Shown one piece after another: positions 45,386 through 58,200 of a DNA stretch of 64,000 bases. A program made the position numbers and the translations under genes. Source of the stretch: Amphiura filiformis (taxonomy: Eukaryota; Echinodermata; Ophiuroidea; Amphilepidida; Amphiuridae). The stretch covers positions 97,902,536 to 97,966,535 of the forward strand of contig NC_092628.1 of NCBI RefSeq assembly GCF_039555335.1. The letters run 5' to 3'. The first letter of the stretch is position 1; the number at the start of each line of letters is the position of its first letter. A model generated the notes under the pieces. That model made no database searches and had not been told where the DNA came from. It saw only the letters and a list, made by a program, of their open reading frames with translations.

Positions 45386-45693
45386 GGGGAGCACGGTGGC
45401 CGAGCGGAATGGGCCCTGACTCATAATCGGAAGGTTGTGGGTTCGAGCCCCGGCGACGCCATCGTGTTGTGCTCTTGAGTAAGACACTTTATCTCGATTA
45501 CTCCTCCAGGTGTATAAATGGGTACCGGCATTCTTAAATGCTGGGAAGGTAACAGACTCGCTGTGGAGGAGATGTAGCGATCCCCTATAGCAACATTACA
45601 TGGAGGAGTCTGGCCCAATCGCCAATGAAAGAGAGATGGGCACTCCGATCACTGTTTATACAGGTTAGTCTCCTTTACCTTTACCTTACCTTA
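45386..45693 (+). mobile_element. tRNA-derived SINE, copy 1
   Basis: Head with A box TGGCCGAGCGG and B box GGTTCGAGCCC (45440-45450). Body has CTCTTGAGTAAGACACTTT and GGTGTATAAATGGGTACCGG, and the tail is CCTTTACCTTTACC-like. The tRNA part resembles a Leu/Ser-type tRNA but the transcript body shows it is a SINE. Confidence 0.85.
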
Positions 45694-46585
45694 GTTATCT
45701 ACTGTTGATAACACTAACATACTACATATTGTTGAGAGCAATAATAATTAATACACTGACTGCTATATACAACTGATAATGATATACAAACTGCTATCTA
45801 CTGCTGATAGCAATAACATAATGACTGTTATCTATTACTGATAGCAATGATTATGCAGACTGCTATCTATGGTTGATAGCTATTATACTGACTACTATCT
45901 AACGCTGATAGGCCTACTAATGTACAGACTGCTATCTACTGTTGATAGCAATAACATACTGACTGCTATCTACTGCTGATAGCAATAACATACTGACTGC
46001 TAGCTAATACTGATAGCAATAATAATTATACTGACTGCTACTGCTGATAGCAATAATATACCGACTGCTATCTACTGATGATAGCAATAATGTACATACT
46101 GCTATCTACTGCTGATAGCAATAACATACTAACTGCTAGCTAATACTGATAGCAATAATAATTATACTGACTGCTACTGCTGATAGCAATAATATACCGA
46201 CTGCTATCTACTGATGATAGCAATAATGTACATACTGCTATCTACTGCTGATAGCAATAACATACCAACTGCTAGCTAATACTGATAGCAATAATAATTA
46301 TACTGACTGCTACTGCTGATAGCAATAATATACCGACTGCTATCTACTGATGATAGCAATAATGTACATACTGCTATCTACTGGTGATAGCAATAACATA
46401 CCAACTGCTAGCTAATACTGATAGCAATAATAATTATACTGACTGCTACTGCTGATAGCAATAATATACCGACTGCTATCTACTGATGATAGCAATAATG
46501 TACATACTGCTATCTACTGCTGATAGCAATAACATACATATTGCTAGCTAATACTGATAGAAATAACTTACTGATAGTTATCTAC

Positions 46586-46900
46586 GGGGAGCACGGTGGC
46601 CGAGCGGAATGGGCCCTGACTCATAATCGGAAGGTTGTGGGTTCGAGCCCCGGCGACGCCATCGTGTTGTGCTCTTGAGTAAGACACTTTATCTCGATTA
46701 CTCCACCAGGTGTATAAATGGGTACCGGCATTCTTAAATGCTGGGAAGGTAACAGACTCGCTGTGGAGGAGGTGTAGCGACCCCCATATAGCAACATTAC
46801 ATATGGAGGAATCTGGCCCAATCGCCAATGAAAGAGAGATGGGCACTCCGATCACTGTTTATACAGGTTAGTCTCCTTTACCTTTACCTTTTATACCTTA
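46586..46900 (+). mobile_element. tRNA-derived SINE, copy 2
   Basis: Nearly identical to copy 1 exactly 1200 bp away and preceded by the same minisatellite variant, so it was duplicated with its flank and not inserted independently. Confidence 0.85.
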
Positions 46901-47591
46901 CCCAGCAAACACAAAACGTTTTCGACATCATTCGCAAAAGGTTATAAACGGTTGTCAGAAAACGTTTAAATGTCGGGTTATATAAAGGGTATATTAAGAG
47001 TATAAAACGTTTTCATAACCTTAAAAACATTTTTGATAATCTACTGCTCAGCAAACAAAAATGTTTTACAGAAAACGTTTCAATGTCGGGTTATATAAAG
47101 GGTATAAAAACGTTCTAATAACATTCCAAAAATATTCTTGAAAACTTGATACAAAACATTCTAAACAGAATGTTATTTTGGGGTTGAAAAAATATTTTGC
47201 GAAAAATGTTTGCCCAAAATATTTTCAATAACGTTTTAAAAACGTTTTCATGACCTTTATACAACCCGACATTTAAATGTTATTAAAAAGGTTTTGAAAA
47301 AAATATTTTAAGAACATTTCTGTGTTTGCTGGGTTCAAATATTTTAACATAACGTTATATAAGTATTAACACAATATTTGGCAAAAATGTTTGCAAAAAT
47401 AGTTTACAATAACATTTTTTGAAAACATTTAAAAATATTGTTGTAGTGTGTTTTTCATACAAAACGTTTTAAAACGTTATCATGACCTTTATATAACCCG
47501 ACATTTTAATGTTATTAAAACGTTTTTACCTAAACCAAAAGCCAAAATATAACTTATTTAAAACGTTTTAAACGTTTTTGTGTTTGCTGGG
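46901..47591. mobile_element. CCCAGCAAAC family element, copy 3 (composite)
   Basis: Ends CCCAGCAAACACAAAACG and TTTTTGTGTTTGCTGGG, flanked by TA (46899-46900, 47592-47593). A second element of the family (about 47049-47333) is nested inside. The empty site survives in the duplicated segment at about 45697. Confidence 0.85.
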
Positions 47592-48003
47592 TAGTTATCT
47601 ACTGTTGATAACACTAACATACTGACTGATACATATTGTTGAGAGCAATAATAATTAATACACTGACTGCTATATACAACTGATAGTAATGATAATTATA
47701 CAAACTGCTATCTACTGCTGATAGCAATAACATAATGACTGTTATCTATTACTGATAGCAATGATAATACAGACTGCTATCTATGGTTGATAGCTATTAT
47801 ACTGACTACTATCTAATGCTGATAGTACTAATGTACAGACTGCTATCTACTGTTGATAGCAATAATATAGCGACTGATATCTAGTGATGATAGCAATAAG
47901 ATATAAAATGCTATTACCTATTTTTGGTCTGTAAAATAAGACAGGATAAGAAATATAGTATAAAACTTCCACTTCAGTATTATTGTAAAAGTATAGTACG
48001 TAT

Positions 48004-48241
48004 CAATATAAAGGGTTAAAAAATACCCCCCCCCCTTTATTTTTTTAAATATTACACAACATTTCTTTGCATAACTTGACATACATGTACATTTCGTTGA
48101 TATAAAAATGTTAAAAACCTGTAAATGAAAGAATCGTTTTCCTACCCTTCCAAAGTTCTTTCTTCCCAAAATCTTTTTGTTTTGGCCATGATAATCACAA
48201 TGTCCAAAAATGATGTTTTCAGAAAAAGTTGCACTTTTCAA
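48004..48241. mobile_element. Single arm of the 2879-3854 element family
   Basis: Matches one arm of that element in order: AACATTTCTTTGCATAACTT, TTTCGTTGAT, CCAAAGTTCTTT, TTTTGGCCA, AAAAAGTTGCACTTTTC. No second arm follows. Confidence 0.75.
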
Positions 48242-48245
48242 CCAG

Positions 48246-48425
48246 TTCATATCAGGAATGCTGCTACTCTTGAATTATGCAAAACTATGCTCAAGACATA
48301 TCTTTTCCCATAATATTGTTGCCTTTGTTTTCTGTATTTGATCATGTTTGCTGTTCTTTTTAATATGCTTGTTGCGCTTTGTAGCCACAGGAAAATGCGC
48401 ATTATAAATTATGTTAGTTAAGTTA
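48246..48425 (+). pseudogene. Non-LTR retrotransposon 3' end
   Basis: Plus-strand NAATLELCKTMLKTYLFP followed by a stop is a LINE ORF2 tail. It is followed by GCGCTTTGTAGCC...GCGCATTATAAAT, a LINE-type 3' UTR. Confidence 0.6.
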
Positions 48426-48512
48426 AATAGGCAGAGATGCCAGTCAGTTTCACTCAAAAAACCTGAAAAAACACCCAAAACGGGCTGAAAATAAATAAAA
48501 ACGCGGGAATTT

Positions 48513-49292
48513 AAGGTGGTACGAAAGGCAAAATCAAGTTGCTCTGATTGAGATTAAAATAGACTTGTTGCAGAGAGATATGCAAAATAATCTTAATTCT
48601 AACATTTGAGCCAAATCGGACAAACGGTTTTTGAGATATTGCTGTTGAAAGATTCTTTGTATTCTATTGTTTTTGCCAATATATTGATGAAGTTAATGAA
48701 GAAAATTGGCAAAATGTGCTCATTATAATTAATTTTGCCAATATTTTGCCAATATTTTATGAATAAACCTTCAAACTACTTTTTACCTTTAAAATTTTGA
48801 CCTGAAACTTTGCCAATGTGTCTCTATGACCTAAACCTTTAACATGTGATTTTCCCGCAAATCTAATTTGCATAATTAATTAGCCTTAAGTATAATGCTA
48901 ATTAATTATGCAAATATGCAAATTAGATGGGCAGGTAAAATCACATGGTAATGTTTTAGGCCATAGAAACACATTGGCAAAGTTTCATGTCAAAATCATA
49001 TAAAATAAAAGTAGTATGAAGGTTTATTCATAAGATATTGGTATAATATTGGCAAACATGAATATTCATGAGCACATTTTGCCAATTTTCCTCATTAACT
49101 TCATCAATATATTGGCAAAAACAATAGAATACAAAGAAACTAAAAACATGCATATCTTGACAACCGTATGTCCGATTTCCTTCAAACAAAAACTATTTTG
49201 CTCAATGTATTTAGCTTAACTTATTCAATCTATTCAAATGGTTCTAAATTCAGTTTCTGTTTTCCAGAAACATCGTTTCGAACCCCCTTAAG
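48513..49292. mobile_element. Foldback element with about 240-bp arms
   Basis: TAAGGTGGTACGAAA and TTTCGAACCCCCTTA bound near-perfect arms centred near 48890. Shared words include TTTTGCCAATATATTGATGA, ATTCTATTGTTTTTGCC and CTAATTTGCATAATTAATTA. An outer pair near 48432 and 49320 (GATGCC/GGCATC, AAAACCTGAAAA) suggests nesting in another repeat. Confidence 0.8.
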
Positions 49293-49359
49293 ACTCACAA
49301 AAAACCTGATTTCAGGTTAAAACCTGAAAACGGGCATCTCTGAATAGGCAACTTTTTGC

Positions 49360-52300
49360 CGGGGCAATCTCCCCCTCCCCAGGTAGCTACGCCACTGATT
49401 TCTATCACAAAACCAACAGGTTTTACAAATTAATATTGTGTGAATTTTCTAATGTGTCAGGTCTGAAGTTTCATTCAAACAAAACTACTGAAGACATGTG
49501 GATTGGATCTTATAAAACAAATCAAAGAAAGTTGCATGATTTAAAACATAAATTTACTTAGTGTACATTTATAGTCAACCCAAGTCTGCAAATGAGATAA
49601 CTGGGCCTGGGGTAATGTACCGGAGATTAAAAATATTATGCATGCTTGAAAACAGATACCTGACAATGGTCGGAAAGATTATTGCGACAAAGTGTTTACT
49701 CTCCTCGCAACTGACGATCTATTATTAAAACTCTCATAACATGTAATAAAAGAAGTTAAAAACCCTTTCCCAGGGGTGCATGTTGGAAAGAACTTGTGAT
49801 ATTTATAACTTGATAGAATCATCTTAAACTGACCTCAATAACTCAATTGCTCCCGGATTCTGAATTTATACATCTCTGGTTGTTATTGAAGCAAAAAAAT
49901 TAAATTAGTATGCAACTCGACTACACTGACGTCAGTCACTCTATGGAGGAAGCCAAATGGACTATTGTAACAAGTTTGAATTCCCATTATACGTCTTATG
50001 TACTGACTTCACAAACCCAATTAAAAGAATGACACAATAGTACAACTTATTTTCACATTTAATCATATTGCAATGCAATTTATTTCATAACATACCATAT
50101 TAAAAAGATTTTAATATGTCAACATATTTCAAAACCTCAAGTTGTAAAATGAAGTTCTTCAAAAAAGTTAATTTTCACAAACGTGCAATTTGTATTCCGT
50201 TTTACTTAAGGGAGATTCAGGGATACACAATACACATCCCTGCAATTAATTGATAAGCCAGAAATGCCATTTTCACATTAAAATCATGATTAATCTTTGA
50301 AATCAATCAAACAATCATAATTATGTGGGAGTCATACAGTTCAATCTCAGTTATCCGGCCATGATAGGGCCGGATTGGTGCAAAAATCCGGTTTTAGAAT
50401 GTGTAATTCTACATTGAATTCTACACTAAAAAGGTTGTATTTTAGTAAGACACATTGCTGTACACAATGGAAGTTGGCCTTCTAATGCTTGAGGCACAAA
50501 AATAAGGTTATCATTGAATTGAAAAAACATGTTTTCTTTTGAAGATCATTTGTTTGGATAACTGAGATATTTGTATAAGAGACGTGTCCTGATAAGTGAG
50601 GTGCGAATGTACTACATTGTATCACAAATGGTTACAGGTTGAAAGTCAGATGGGTCATTATTCTGAAACCCAATTTATAAGTATTATAAACCCTAAATCC
50701 TTACCATAACCCTAAACTTTACCCACATTTATAACCCAAGCTCCAATTCTAAACCTAACCCTGACTCTAATGCTAACCTTAACCAAAAGTGACCTAAATT
50801 TTCAGATTTATTACAAAAATGCCTTCTCTGTATTACACTATTCCTTTGCACTAATGTAAGTTGAAATGAAAATAAAATAAAACTGAACTGAACTGAACTA
50901 AACTTTCTGGACAAATGTGCTGTTCCCCAACAAAGTGCAATTTTCATTTACAAAGACAGTGGTAGGATTATAAAGCACTGTCATTTAGGAAAGGACCTAG
51001 TTTAGCTTCCCATACTCAAATTGACATAATCAAGCCAACTGATCAGTCTTGGAGAGAAGAATCAATAAATCATACATGTAGAAAACTTTGATCTGCCATT
51101 TACCCAAATATCTCCGTCATCCATTGAAATTAAACTATTAGACAGGCTATATCAAGATTTATGTGTTCAAATTGCACCATTGAATTCTGCTATGATACTA
51201 CTTGAGATGTCCAATACAATATATCCAAAGGCTACCTGCCTTGTGCATTTTGTTTAATATTGTGATTTTATACACAAAATTAGTCGGACATCAAGTTCAT
51301 TATATGTGTCATTTTTAGGGTGTTATTTAACTGAAAACTCCATCACAATGTGACTTACGAAGTTATGATTCAAGAGATATGGTCATTTTAATATTGCCCA
51401 GAACAATAAAATACAAAAGGAGTTGAATACTTTATTATTACATGTAGCTATATCTCAAAACCAATATTAGTGAGTAACAACTCATTTTAGCTTGATTATA
51501 TCACATTTGTAATCACTTGTTAACAGTGATTAGGATGAATAATGTAACATCCTTGTCCATGTAGACAAAAATATAAAACAACACTTTTGATAAAGTATCA
51601 GGCATGAGACTGCACTTTCCTAAAAAAAAAAAAGTGCCCAAAATGTGACAAAAAGTACCAAAAACAGGCCAAAATTAAATAAAGTTGCAGAAATTTTGAC
51701 TAAAAAAAAAATGAATTCAGTTTTAAAACTGAAAATTCTCATGCCTGAAGTATTGATCAAACAAATACCACATGGCAGCACAAGGCTTGTATTGCATTTT
51801 GTGCCTTGATTCGTTACTTTTTGTTTGCTTTAAAAATAACATTACAAAATCTCCTTATCACCAAGGGAATGCTTTGCATTCTATATACATGTCTACAATG
51901 ACCAGACATTGCTATTACAGGTAAACACATTTAGAGCCTTTATGAGGATCTTTTGCAGACATAAATTTATCACAAGCATGGGGATATATTGCAGACATAA
52001 ATGTATCACAGACATGGGGATACATTGCAGACATAAATATATCATAAGCACTTCTGTCTGATAGAAAAGTGATCAAATCACGCATGTTCAAAACTGCATT
52101 ATGTTGTTTACAAACTTTTCAACAAGTTTCTTTCTTTGTAGTATTCCATAAGTACTATTTGTGTATTACAACCAAGAAGAAACTAAGGCTCTGTGTTTCA
52201 AATTCATCAGAAAATTTAACAAGGTTCTTATTTTGTGATTGCAACATCACCTGCTTTCAGTATGGATTGACAAAACCTTATTTCCAAAATTTCAGTTAAT

Positions 52301-52610
52301 TCCGATTGTGCATTTCTGAGCTATGCATAACGACAGCCAGAAAATACAAATAGGAGAGTTTCTTTTAACATAGTCTGATTTCTGAATTCTGATGATACAA
52401 ATATCTCAAGTTCTCAACTTGTTTTGGAGACAAGTGAGGAGCATGAGGTTCTGGATCAAGATATTCCCTTTAAAACAAAAACATGCCCAGGGTTTGTCTT
52501 TGCTCAATCAATTTGTTTCACTTTTTAACAACTTAAGTGAAACTTTTCCACTGTAAATTATATGACTCTGATGCATCATCAAAAAATGATGTGATAAGAA
52601 TTGGCGGGAC
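49360..52610. other. Downstream of gid4: no gene recognised
   Basis: AT-rich and comparatively free of obvious repeats. A LINE-like tail (AACTGAACTGAACTGAAC) lies near 50880. A triplicated word TTGCAGACATAAAT occurs at 51950-52045. gid4 3' UTR may reach into the right part. Confidence 0.4.
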
Positions 52611-52617
52611 TCATTTA

Positions 52618-52858
52618 GGGAACAAACCAAAAGATCGATGACGTCCTTTAAACGTAACTAGTTTCGTTTCTCAGCCGACCCCCTCCCTCCCTGCCAGAAA
52701 CGTAATAATAAAATGTTGAAAATTTTGACATAATAGTAATAATGACACATTTTTTCAGACCGATGTTTTGTACAAACGTAATCGAGTATTTTACCCCCTC
52801 CCCCTTAAACGAAACCAGTTACGTTTATAGGACGTCATCGATCTTTTTATTTGTTCCC
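52618..52858. mobile_element. Harbinger-like MITE with TTA duplication
   Basis: Ends GGGAACAAACCAAAAGATCG and its imperfect complement, flanked by TTA (52615-52617, 52859-52861). Arms include GATGACGTCCT and AACGTAACT. Confidence 0.8.
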
Positions 52859-52927
52859 TTAGTTTCCATCTATATACATGGATGAAATGTAAAAAAAAAG
52901 GCTAATAAAAAACCCGGTGTGGGCTTA

Positions 52928-53056
52928 TCCTTCATGTAAGCATACACATAAAATTAGCCTACTGTCAGGACTTCATTTAGGGATTAGACAGCTTATTCCC
53001 TAAGCTGTCTAATCCCTGTCTTGATACTAGGCTATCTCAGAATATGCTTACATGAA
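52928..53056. repeat. Nested hairpin
   Basis: Inner arms GGATTAGACAGCTTA and TAAGCTGTCTAATCC are exact. Outer TTCATGTAAGCATA pairs with TATGCTTACATGAA. Confidence 0.8.
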
Positions 53057-53059
53057 TTC

Positions 53060-55137
53060 AATACCAGTATTTGCTGACAAGTCATTTATTCTCTAGCAAT
53101 ACTGACAAACAAAATATACTTTGCTGCTATCTCTTCTATTGGACACATTTGTGACCTGCTCCCACAAAATGAAGTCCCAAGTTTGGAGACGTTTTAACTG
53201 TTGAGTTGATGTTCTTTGCTTGAAGACACCTGTATTGGCAGTGGTATGTCATTTGTAAATGGGGACAGTCCCAATTCACAAAGGACATATTATCACCGAC
53301 TATAAACTTGACTTCAAACAAAGAACAACATCACAACAATTGGCAAGTCTCAAAACCACCTACTTGTGATTTTATGCTCATTTTGTGAAATTGTGGTACA
53401 TTGTAACAGGCCACATTTGTGAACATGATCACTTCACCACTCATACTGTGATACAGAAGTTACTTACAACTTTTGAACATAATATACAAATCTTATAAAT
53501 AAACTTAACAAAATAAATACTAAAACAATTTAAATCACAAGTAAAAAGAAAACAATACCATGAAATAAAATAAACAGATATAACTATTTTTCCATGATGT
53601 TATTTGTATGAGAACATTATCAACTTTATAGTCAAATAGATAGATATACAAAATGATGAAAACATCTGCAAGTAATTAAAAAAAATACATGTTGTTTCTT
53701 TACATATATCATACTTTTCAAGCAGGAAATGTACCAGACATTGTAATTCAAAATGTATGTGTGGATTCACTAGTAACAGTTTACTAGTGAGTGAACCAAA
53801 TTTAAGTTTTTGATATTATGTTGCAGTAACACTAACATTCTGCAATCAGGGAGATTTCCAACATTTATATTTGGCAAATTCGGGATAATTTAAAATACTG
53901 ATAAAGCAAAAACCAGAACATAATGGCTTAATGAACAAAGTTTGTTGTATGAACAAAGAAATTTTGTCAGTATTAATGAAAATATTGGTCTGAATCTGGG
54001 ACACTTTCAGGTTTGTCTGGAGGTAGGAAGATTGGTGCATTTTCAGAGAACATCTGGCAAATGAGAGAGACTTGGCATCTCTGATGTTGCTTCAATTACT
54101 TCTATCTCTTAGATTATTATAAATATGCCATTTTCACGGACCAAAAAAATTTCTTTTTATGACAAAAACTGAGTAGATAAAAAAAATCAACAGCAAATAA
54201 AATCAGGCTAAAACGCTTCAATAAATAAAAAATGCTTGAAATAAAAGAAACATGTATAGAATAACTAATGTCATTATTCATTCATTATTCAATATAAAGT
54301 CCACACATTCTTGTTGCTCACTAGGACAATCAGTTATTTGCTAAACCAAAAATATCCTAAAATCCATTTAAAAAAAATTTATTTCTTTGAAACTAGCTTA
54401 ACATTCTAAACCTTACAAATGGCATTTGGCAAACCAAGGGAGTGTTCTCATTATGCTTGATGGATGTGTAGTCCGTCAACTCAGAAGTACAAAGACCTCG
54501 GAAACTGGAGGTATGAGAATAATCATTTCAGTGCAATGCGTGTGAAAATGCTTCTTCAGCGCAAACTGCTGCATAATTTTTACTTGCCGAGTGCACCACG
54601 CCCTTATGTGTCACGTTTTTTAACACGCAGTGCGTGTGGATAAAGCATCGACCCCCAATGCCACAGATTTGGTTTGTACTTCTAGATTGAAGCAGTATAG
54701 GGTTGTGGAACTCAGTCCTACATCAAGTCTAACTTCTGAGCCTTGTGAGAATGTGAAAAGAGTGATCTCAATCCAACATTCAGGGTGTAGTCATCGATAC
54801 CACCTTTGATTGCTTGTTCCTATGACTATCCAAATGGCCATTGTTATTGAAACATTCCAACGACTTGATATCAACATATAAACAGCCAATTTATTGAATA
54901 GTATCATTCAACATACGCAACAATCTGGTGTTGCAAACTACATTAAAGTGAACATCAACAGATCTCAGAATAGCTGAATAAATTTAAGTTATATTGTGAT
55001 AATGATATTGCATATATATAAATATAGTTATGTCATAACTTAAATCAATCAACTTGGTAGAGTATGCTTCTAAAGCCCTCATTGATTCTGTAAGAGATGT
55101 CAAGTTGTGAGTTGATGTTGTGAATTGATCTCTTGCT
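53060..55137. other. Probable gid4 3' UTR and flank
   Basis: No coding sequence seen downstream of the gid4 stop. Vertebrate GID4 has a long 3' UTR, so part of this stretch is likely transcribed; I did not fix a polyadenylation site. Confidence 0.35.
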
Positions 55138-55201
55138 TCACCTGAACACATAGATTGGTACGCTGTGCTCGGGAACGTGGGTCAAGTTCAGTGACTGGTA
55201 C
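55138..55201 (-). CDS. gid4: gid4 exon 5 (stop)
   Basis: Starts after ATTCCAG and ends at TGA (55140-55138). It codes [20 protein letters not shown], the usual C-terminal end of the family. Confidence 0.93.
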
Positions 55202-58200
55202 CTGGAATATGCAGAAAAAAATAACATAACAATGAATTCTTGGTATAGTTTATGTTATGTACGGTAATTATGAAGCTTTGACATTTTAGACAAATTATTA
55301 CTGTCTTCTGACCTAATTAGTGCCTCATGTGCTGAACATTCATTTCAAGGGGATGTTTGTAATGCACTATGATGAGTATGATCTGAAAGTCAAAATTGGT
55401 CAATAGAAATTCTCAGATGCTAAGCGTATGCATTTTTTTTTTCATTTAAAAAATGCAATGGGAAATGCATGATATTTGTTGCATTTTTGTGGGGTTTGTT
55501 TTGTTTTATTTAAATTTTCCAGAACTTTGTGTTTGGGTAGGGTAATTTCTTATAGTCAATTTCACTCAAAGGAATTATAAAAGATTTTCTGTACAAAATG
55601 TTTGTTTCACTGCATCACCAAACAATGAACAATTATATATGGGCCAATATGATCATAAATACATTGCAAGTAAAAGACTGTCCAACAATTGAAATTGAAA
55701 ATGATTATCTTCACCCATCTTTACCCATGAGGATCACCTACAAAGTTGTAACTAAAATACACTTTTCAAAACCACCCATTTATGGATTATACCTCATCAT
55801 TATTTGTTTCTTACATTTCAGAACTACGATGGTAGTAGTAACCCTCGATTGTGGCAGCAGATTTCTGGAAGCAAATGTAGTAGAATCCTGCAAACGATGC
55901 ACCCATGATGTCTTTCACTTTGTGGTCAGGGACAAGGAAGTGCTCCTAGAACACAGAAATATAACAATCATTTGATCAATTCAATACACAAAAGTACAAA
56001 GGTCAAATACTCAATCAATGGACAATTTTTTGAACAAGATTGATAAAATAGCCCTGACCTAATGAAGGTTGTTCTTTATCTGCCTTGTATCTATTGTCTC
56101 ATGTAACACAGGCAAAACAGTGTCAAGGTAGAACAGTGACTCCACAGTGATTCTATGACCAAAGATACTGGTTTTGCAATATTTTGTGAGATGACAGATG
56201 GCCGTGTGTTTTGAACTCGCCACCCTTAGCGTTACATCAGAAATATTATGAATTTTTACACCAATCAAGTTTCAAATTAGAATATCTACACAACTATCAA
56301 CCCTAAACTAGCAAAAGTATACATTTTTGACAAGCTGAAGGCATAAGCAATTCAAATATACACATTTCAACTCATTGTACAGGGTGACCTTGAAGTTATA
56401 CAGGGTGGAATAAAAAATTCCAAATAAAAAATGGGTCACTTAATGCATTGCTTATTACTAACTTGCAGTTATAAACTGAAAGTAAACAACATTGATTTGG
56501 TTAGAGGTTAGGGGATCCTACTGACTGGGGAAGAAAAAAATCACAGCTGTTTGGTAATCTCAGAATACAGGGTGTCCCAAAATATGTTCAAATTTTTTTA
56601 CAATTCAACATATTTTGAACTGAAACATTTTACCCCTAACCCATACAGAAAAATATATGTCCATATTTAGATTCCTCGTCAAATTTCCTCTCAGAAAATA
56701 TATACTTTGACTATGATAGGATAAGTAATTAAATATTTACAGCAACTTTTAGATTTTGAAGACATCCGCATTGCTGATACTACAGTGTTTAATATGAAAA
56801 CGGGTAGTTTTGTACGTAAAAGTTTGTATTTTATAGACTAAACCAATCATAAAGAGTTCAAAATGATTAAAAACAATTAGCATAATTAATAACCTTTCAC
56901 AAGAGCTCTTAACCATGCCTGTAGCCCATATGGATGCAAAGATATGATCAGTTGATTCAACGTGCACACTGCACACACAAAATCTATATTTCTCATAGAC
57001 TTTGTACATACCGCCACCGCCACAACCGCCACCGCCACAACAACCACCTCGGCCATTCTGAAAAAAAAAATTATAACTCCACTATCTTAGCTGATAAACA
57101 ATTCTCCTTTGGAGGTCTGTTAGGTCACTCATTTAGCTACAAAATGACACCAAACACACTACAATACCTTTTGTTTAAGCAGAGATATAACAATTTGAAC
57201 GAGTCTCGATTTGGAAAAGCGTAACAAAACCACCATTTTTGGGTGGCGAGTTCAAAACGCGTGGCCAGATGCACATTTATCATCATTCTTTAAGGGGTAC
57301 TACACCCCTGCCCAATTTTGTGCCTATTTTTGCATTTTTCTCAAAAATTATAGAGCATTGGTGACAAGAAAGATATGTATATATAGGGGCAAGGACTACA
57401 ACTGCAACACTGGGAATTTTATTTCAGCACAGACAACAGTTGTGGAGTTACAGTCAAAAATGAGGGAAAACCAATATTTGATCAATAAATCAATAACTAC
57501 TTGTCTTGAGTTGCTGAATTTTCAGTGCAGTAGTTGTAGTCCTTGCCCCTATAATATACCTTACTTGTCACCAATGCAAAAAAACCCCGCAAAAATAAGC
57601 AAAAAATTGGCTAGGGGTGTAGTACCCCCTTAATAACACTATTTCAAATATTTTATAATTACCTTCCACCTCATGAAGACATAATCTGTGTTTTTCAAAG
57701 CATCATAGTTGAAGGTGTCTTGGTTAAATGTCTTTGCATACTGGTAAAATGGCAAGAATTGGCCCTGCAAGGGAAAAGACAGGTCACATATTATAAGATA
57801 TCTTCTTGAATAGTAGCGATTGGATATCAAGAAATTCTCCAAACATAAGAATTCTGTGGACTTTTGATTTTAATTTAATCCATTGTACGCTTGTAGCCCC
57901 TATCCAACATGTTCACTTCTCCGACCAGTGCTTGGGCCCATTATGACTGTTGGATTGTACAATGTACATGTTGATGGTTTAAAACCAGGAAGCTGTAACT
58001 CATTAACTATGCTCAGCTCGACAAAATAAGCATGAAGTTGGCTCTTTGCTTTGGTCTTCAAAAATCAATATTCCCGAAGCCCAACAATTAGTAAAAAAAA
58101 TCAAGTTTCTTTTTAAAGTACAAACTTCTTTTAATATTGAGATCTATATACCTACCTGAATTCCAATCCCACTGTGCTATTACACCAGATTTTTACCCAA

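Larger units (their letters stand above)
44580..47890. repeat. Hairpin minisatellite (TGCTATC...GATAGCA), 136-bp higher-order repeat
   Basis: Monomers of about 32-36 bp carry TGCTATC, a short spacer and GATAGCA, a 7-bp inverted repeat. In the ordered parts four monomers form a 136-bp unit (word positions 46065, 46201, 46337, 46473; and 45137, 45273). Interrupted by a MITE at 44692, SINEs at 45386 and 46586 and an element at 46901. Confidence 0.92.

Noticed and set aside
45386-45462. Possible functional tRNA gene
   Set aside because: A and B boxes are present, but the same SINE body follows in both copies and the cloverleaf is not convincingly intact. It is a SINE head.
50690-50790. Telomere-like AACCCTAA words
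   Set aside because: The words are irregular and separated by other sequence. This is a degenerate low-complexity stretch and not an interstitial TTAGGG array.
57005-57055. Gly/Cys-rich peptide from CCGCCA-type repeats in a gid4 intron
   Set aside because: A short GCC/ACC simple repeat without splice context. gid4 exons join in frame without it.
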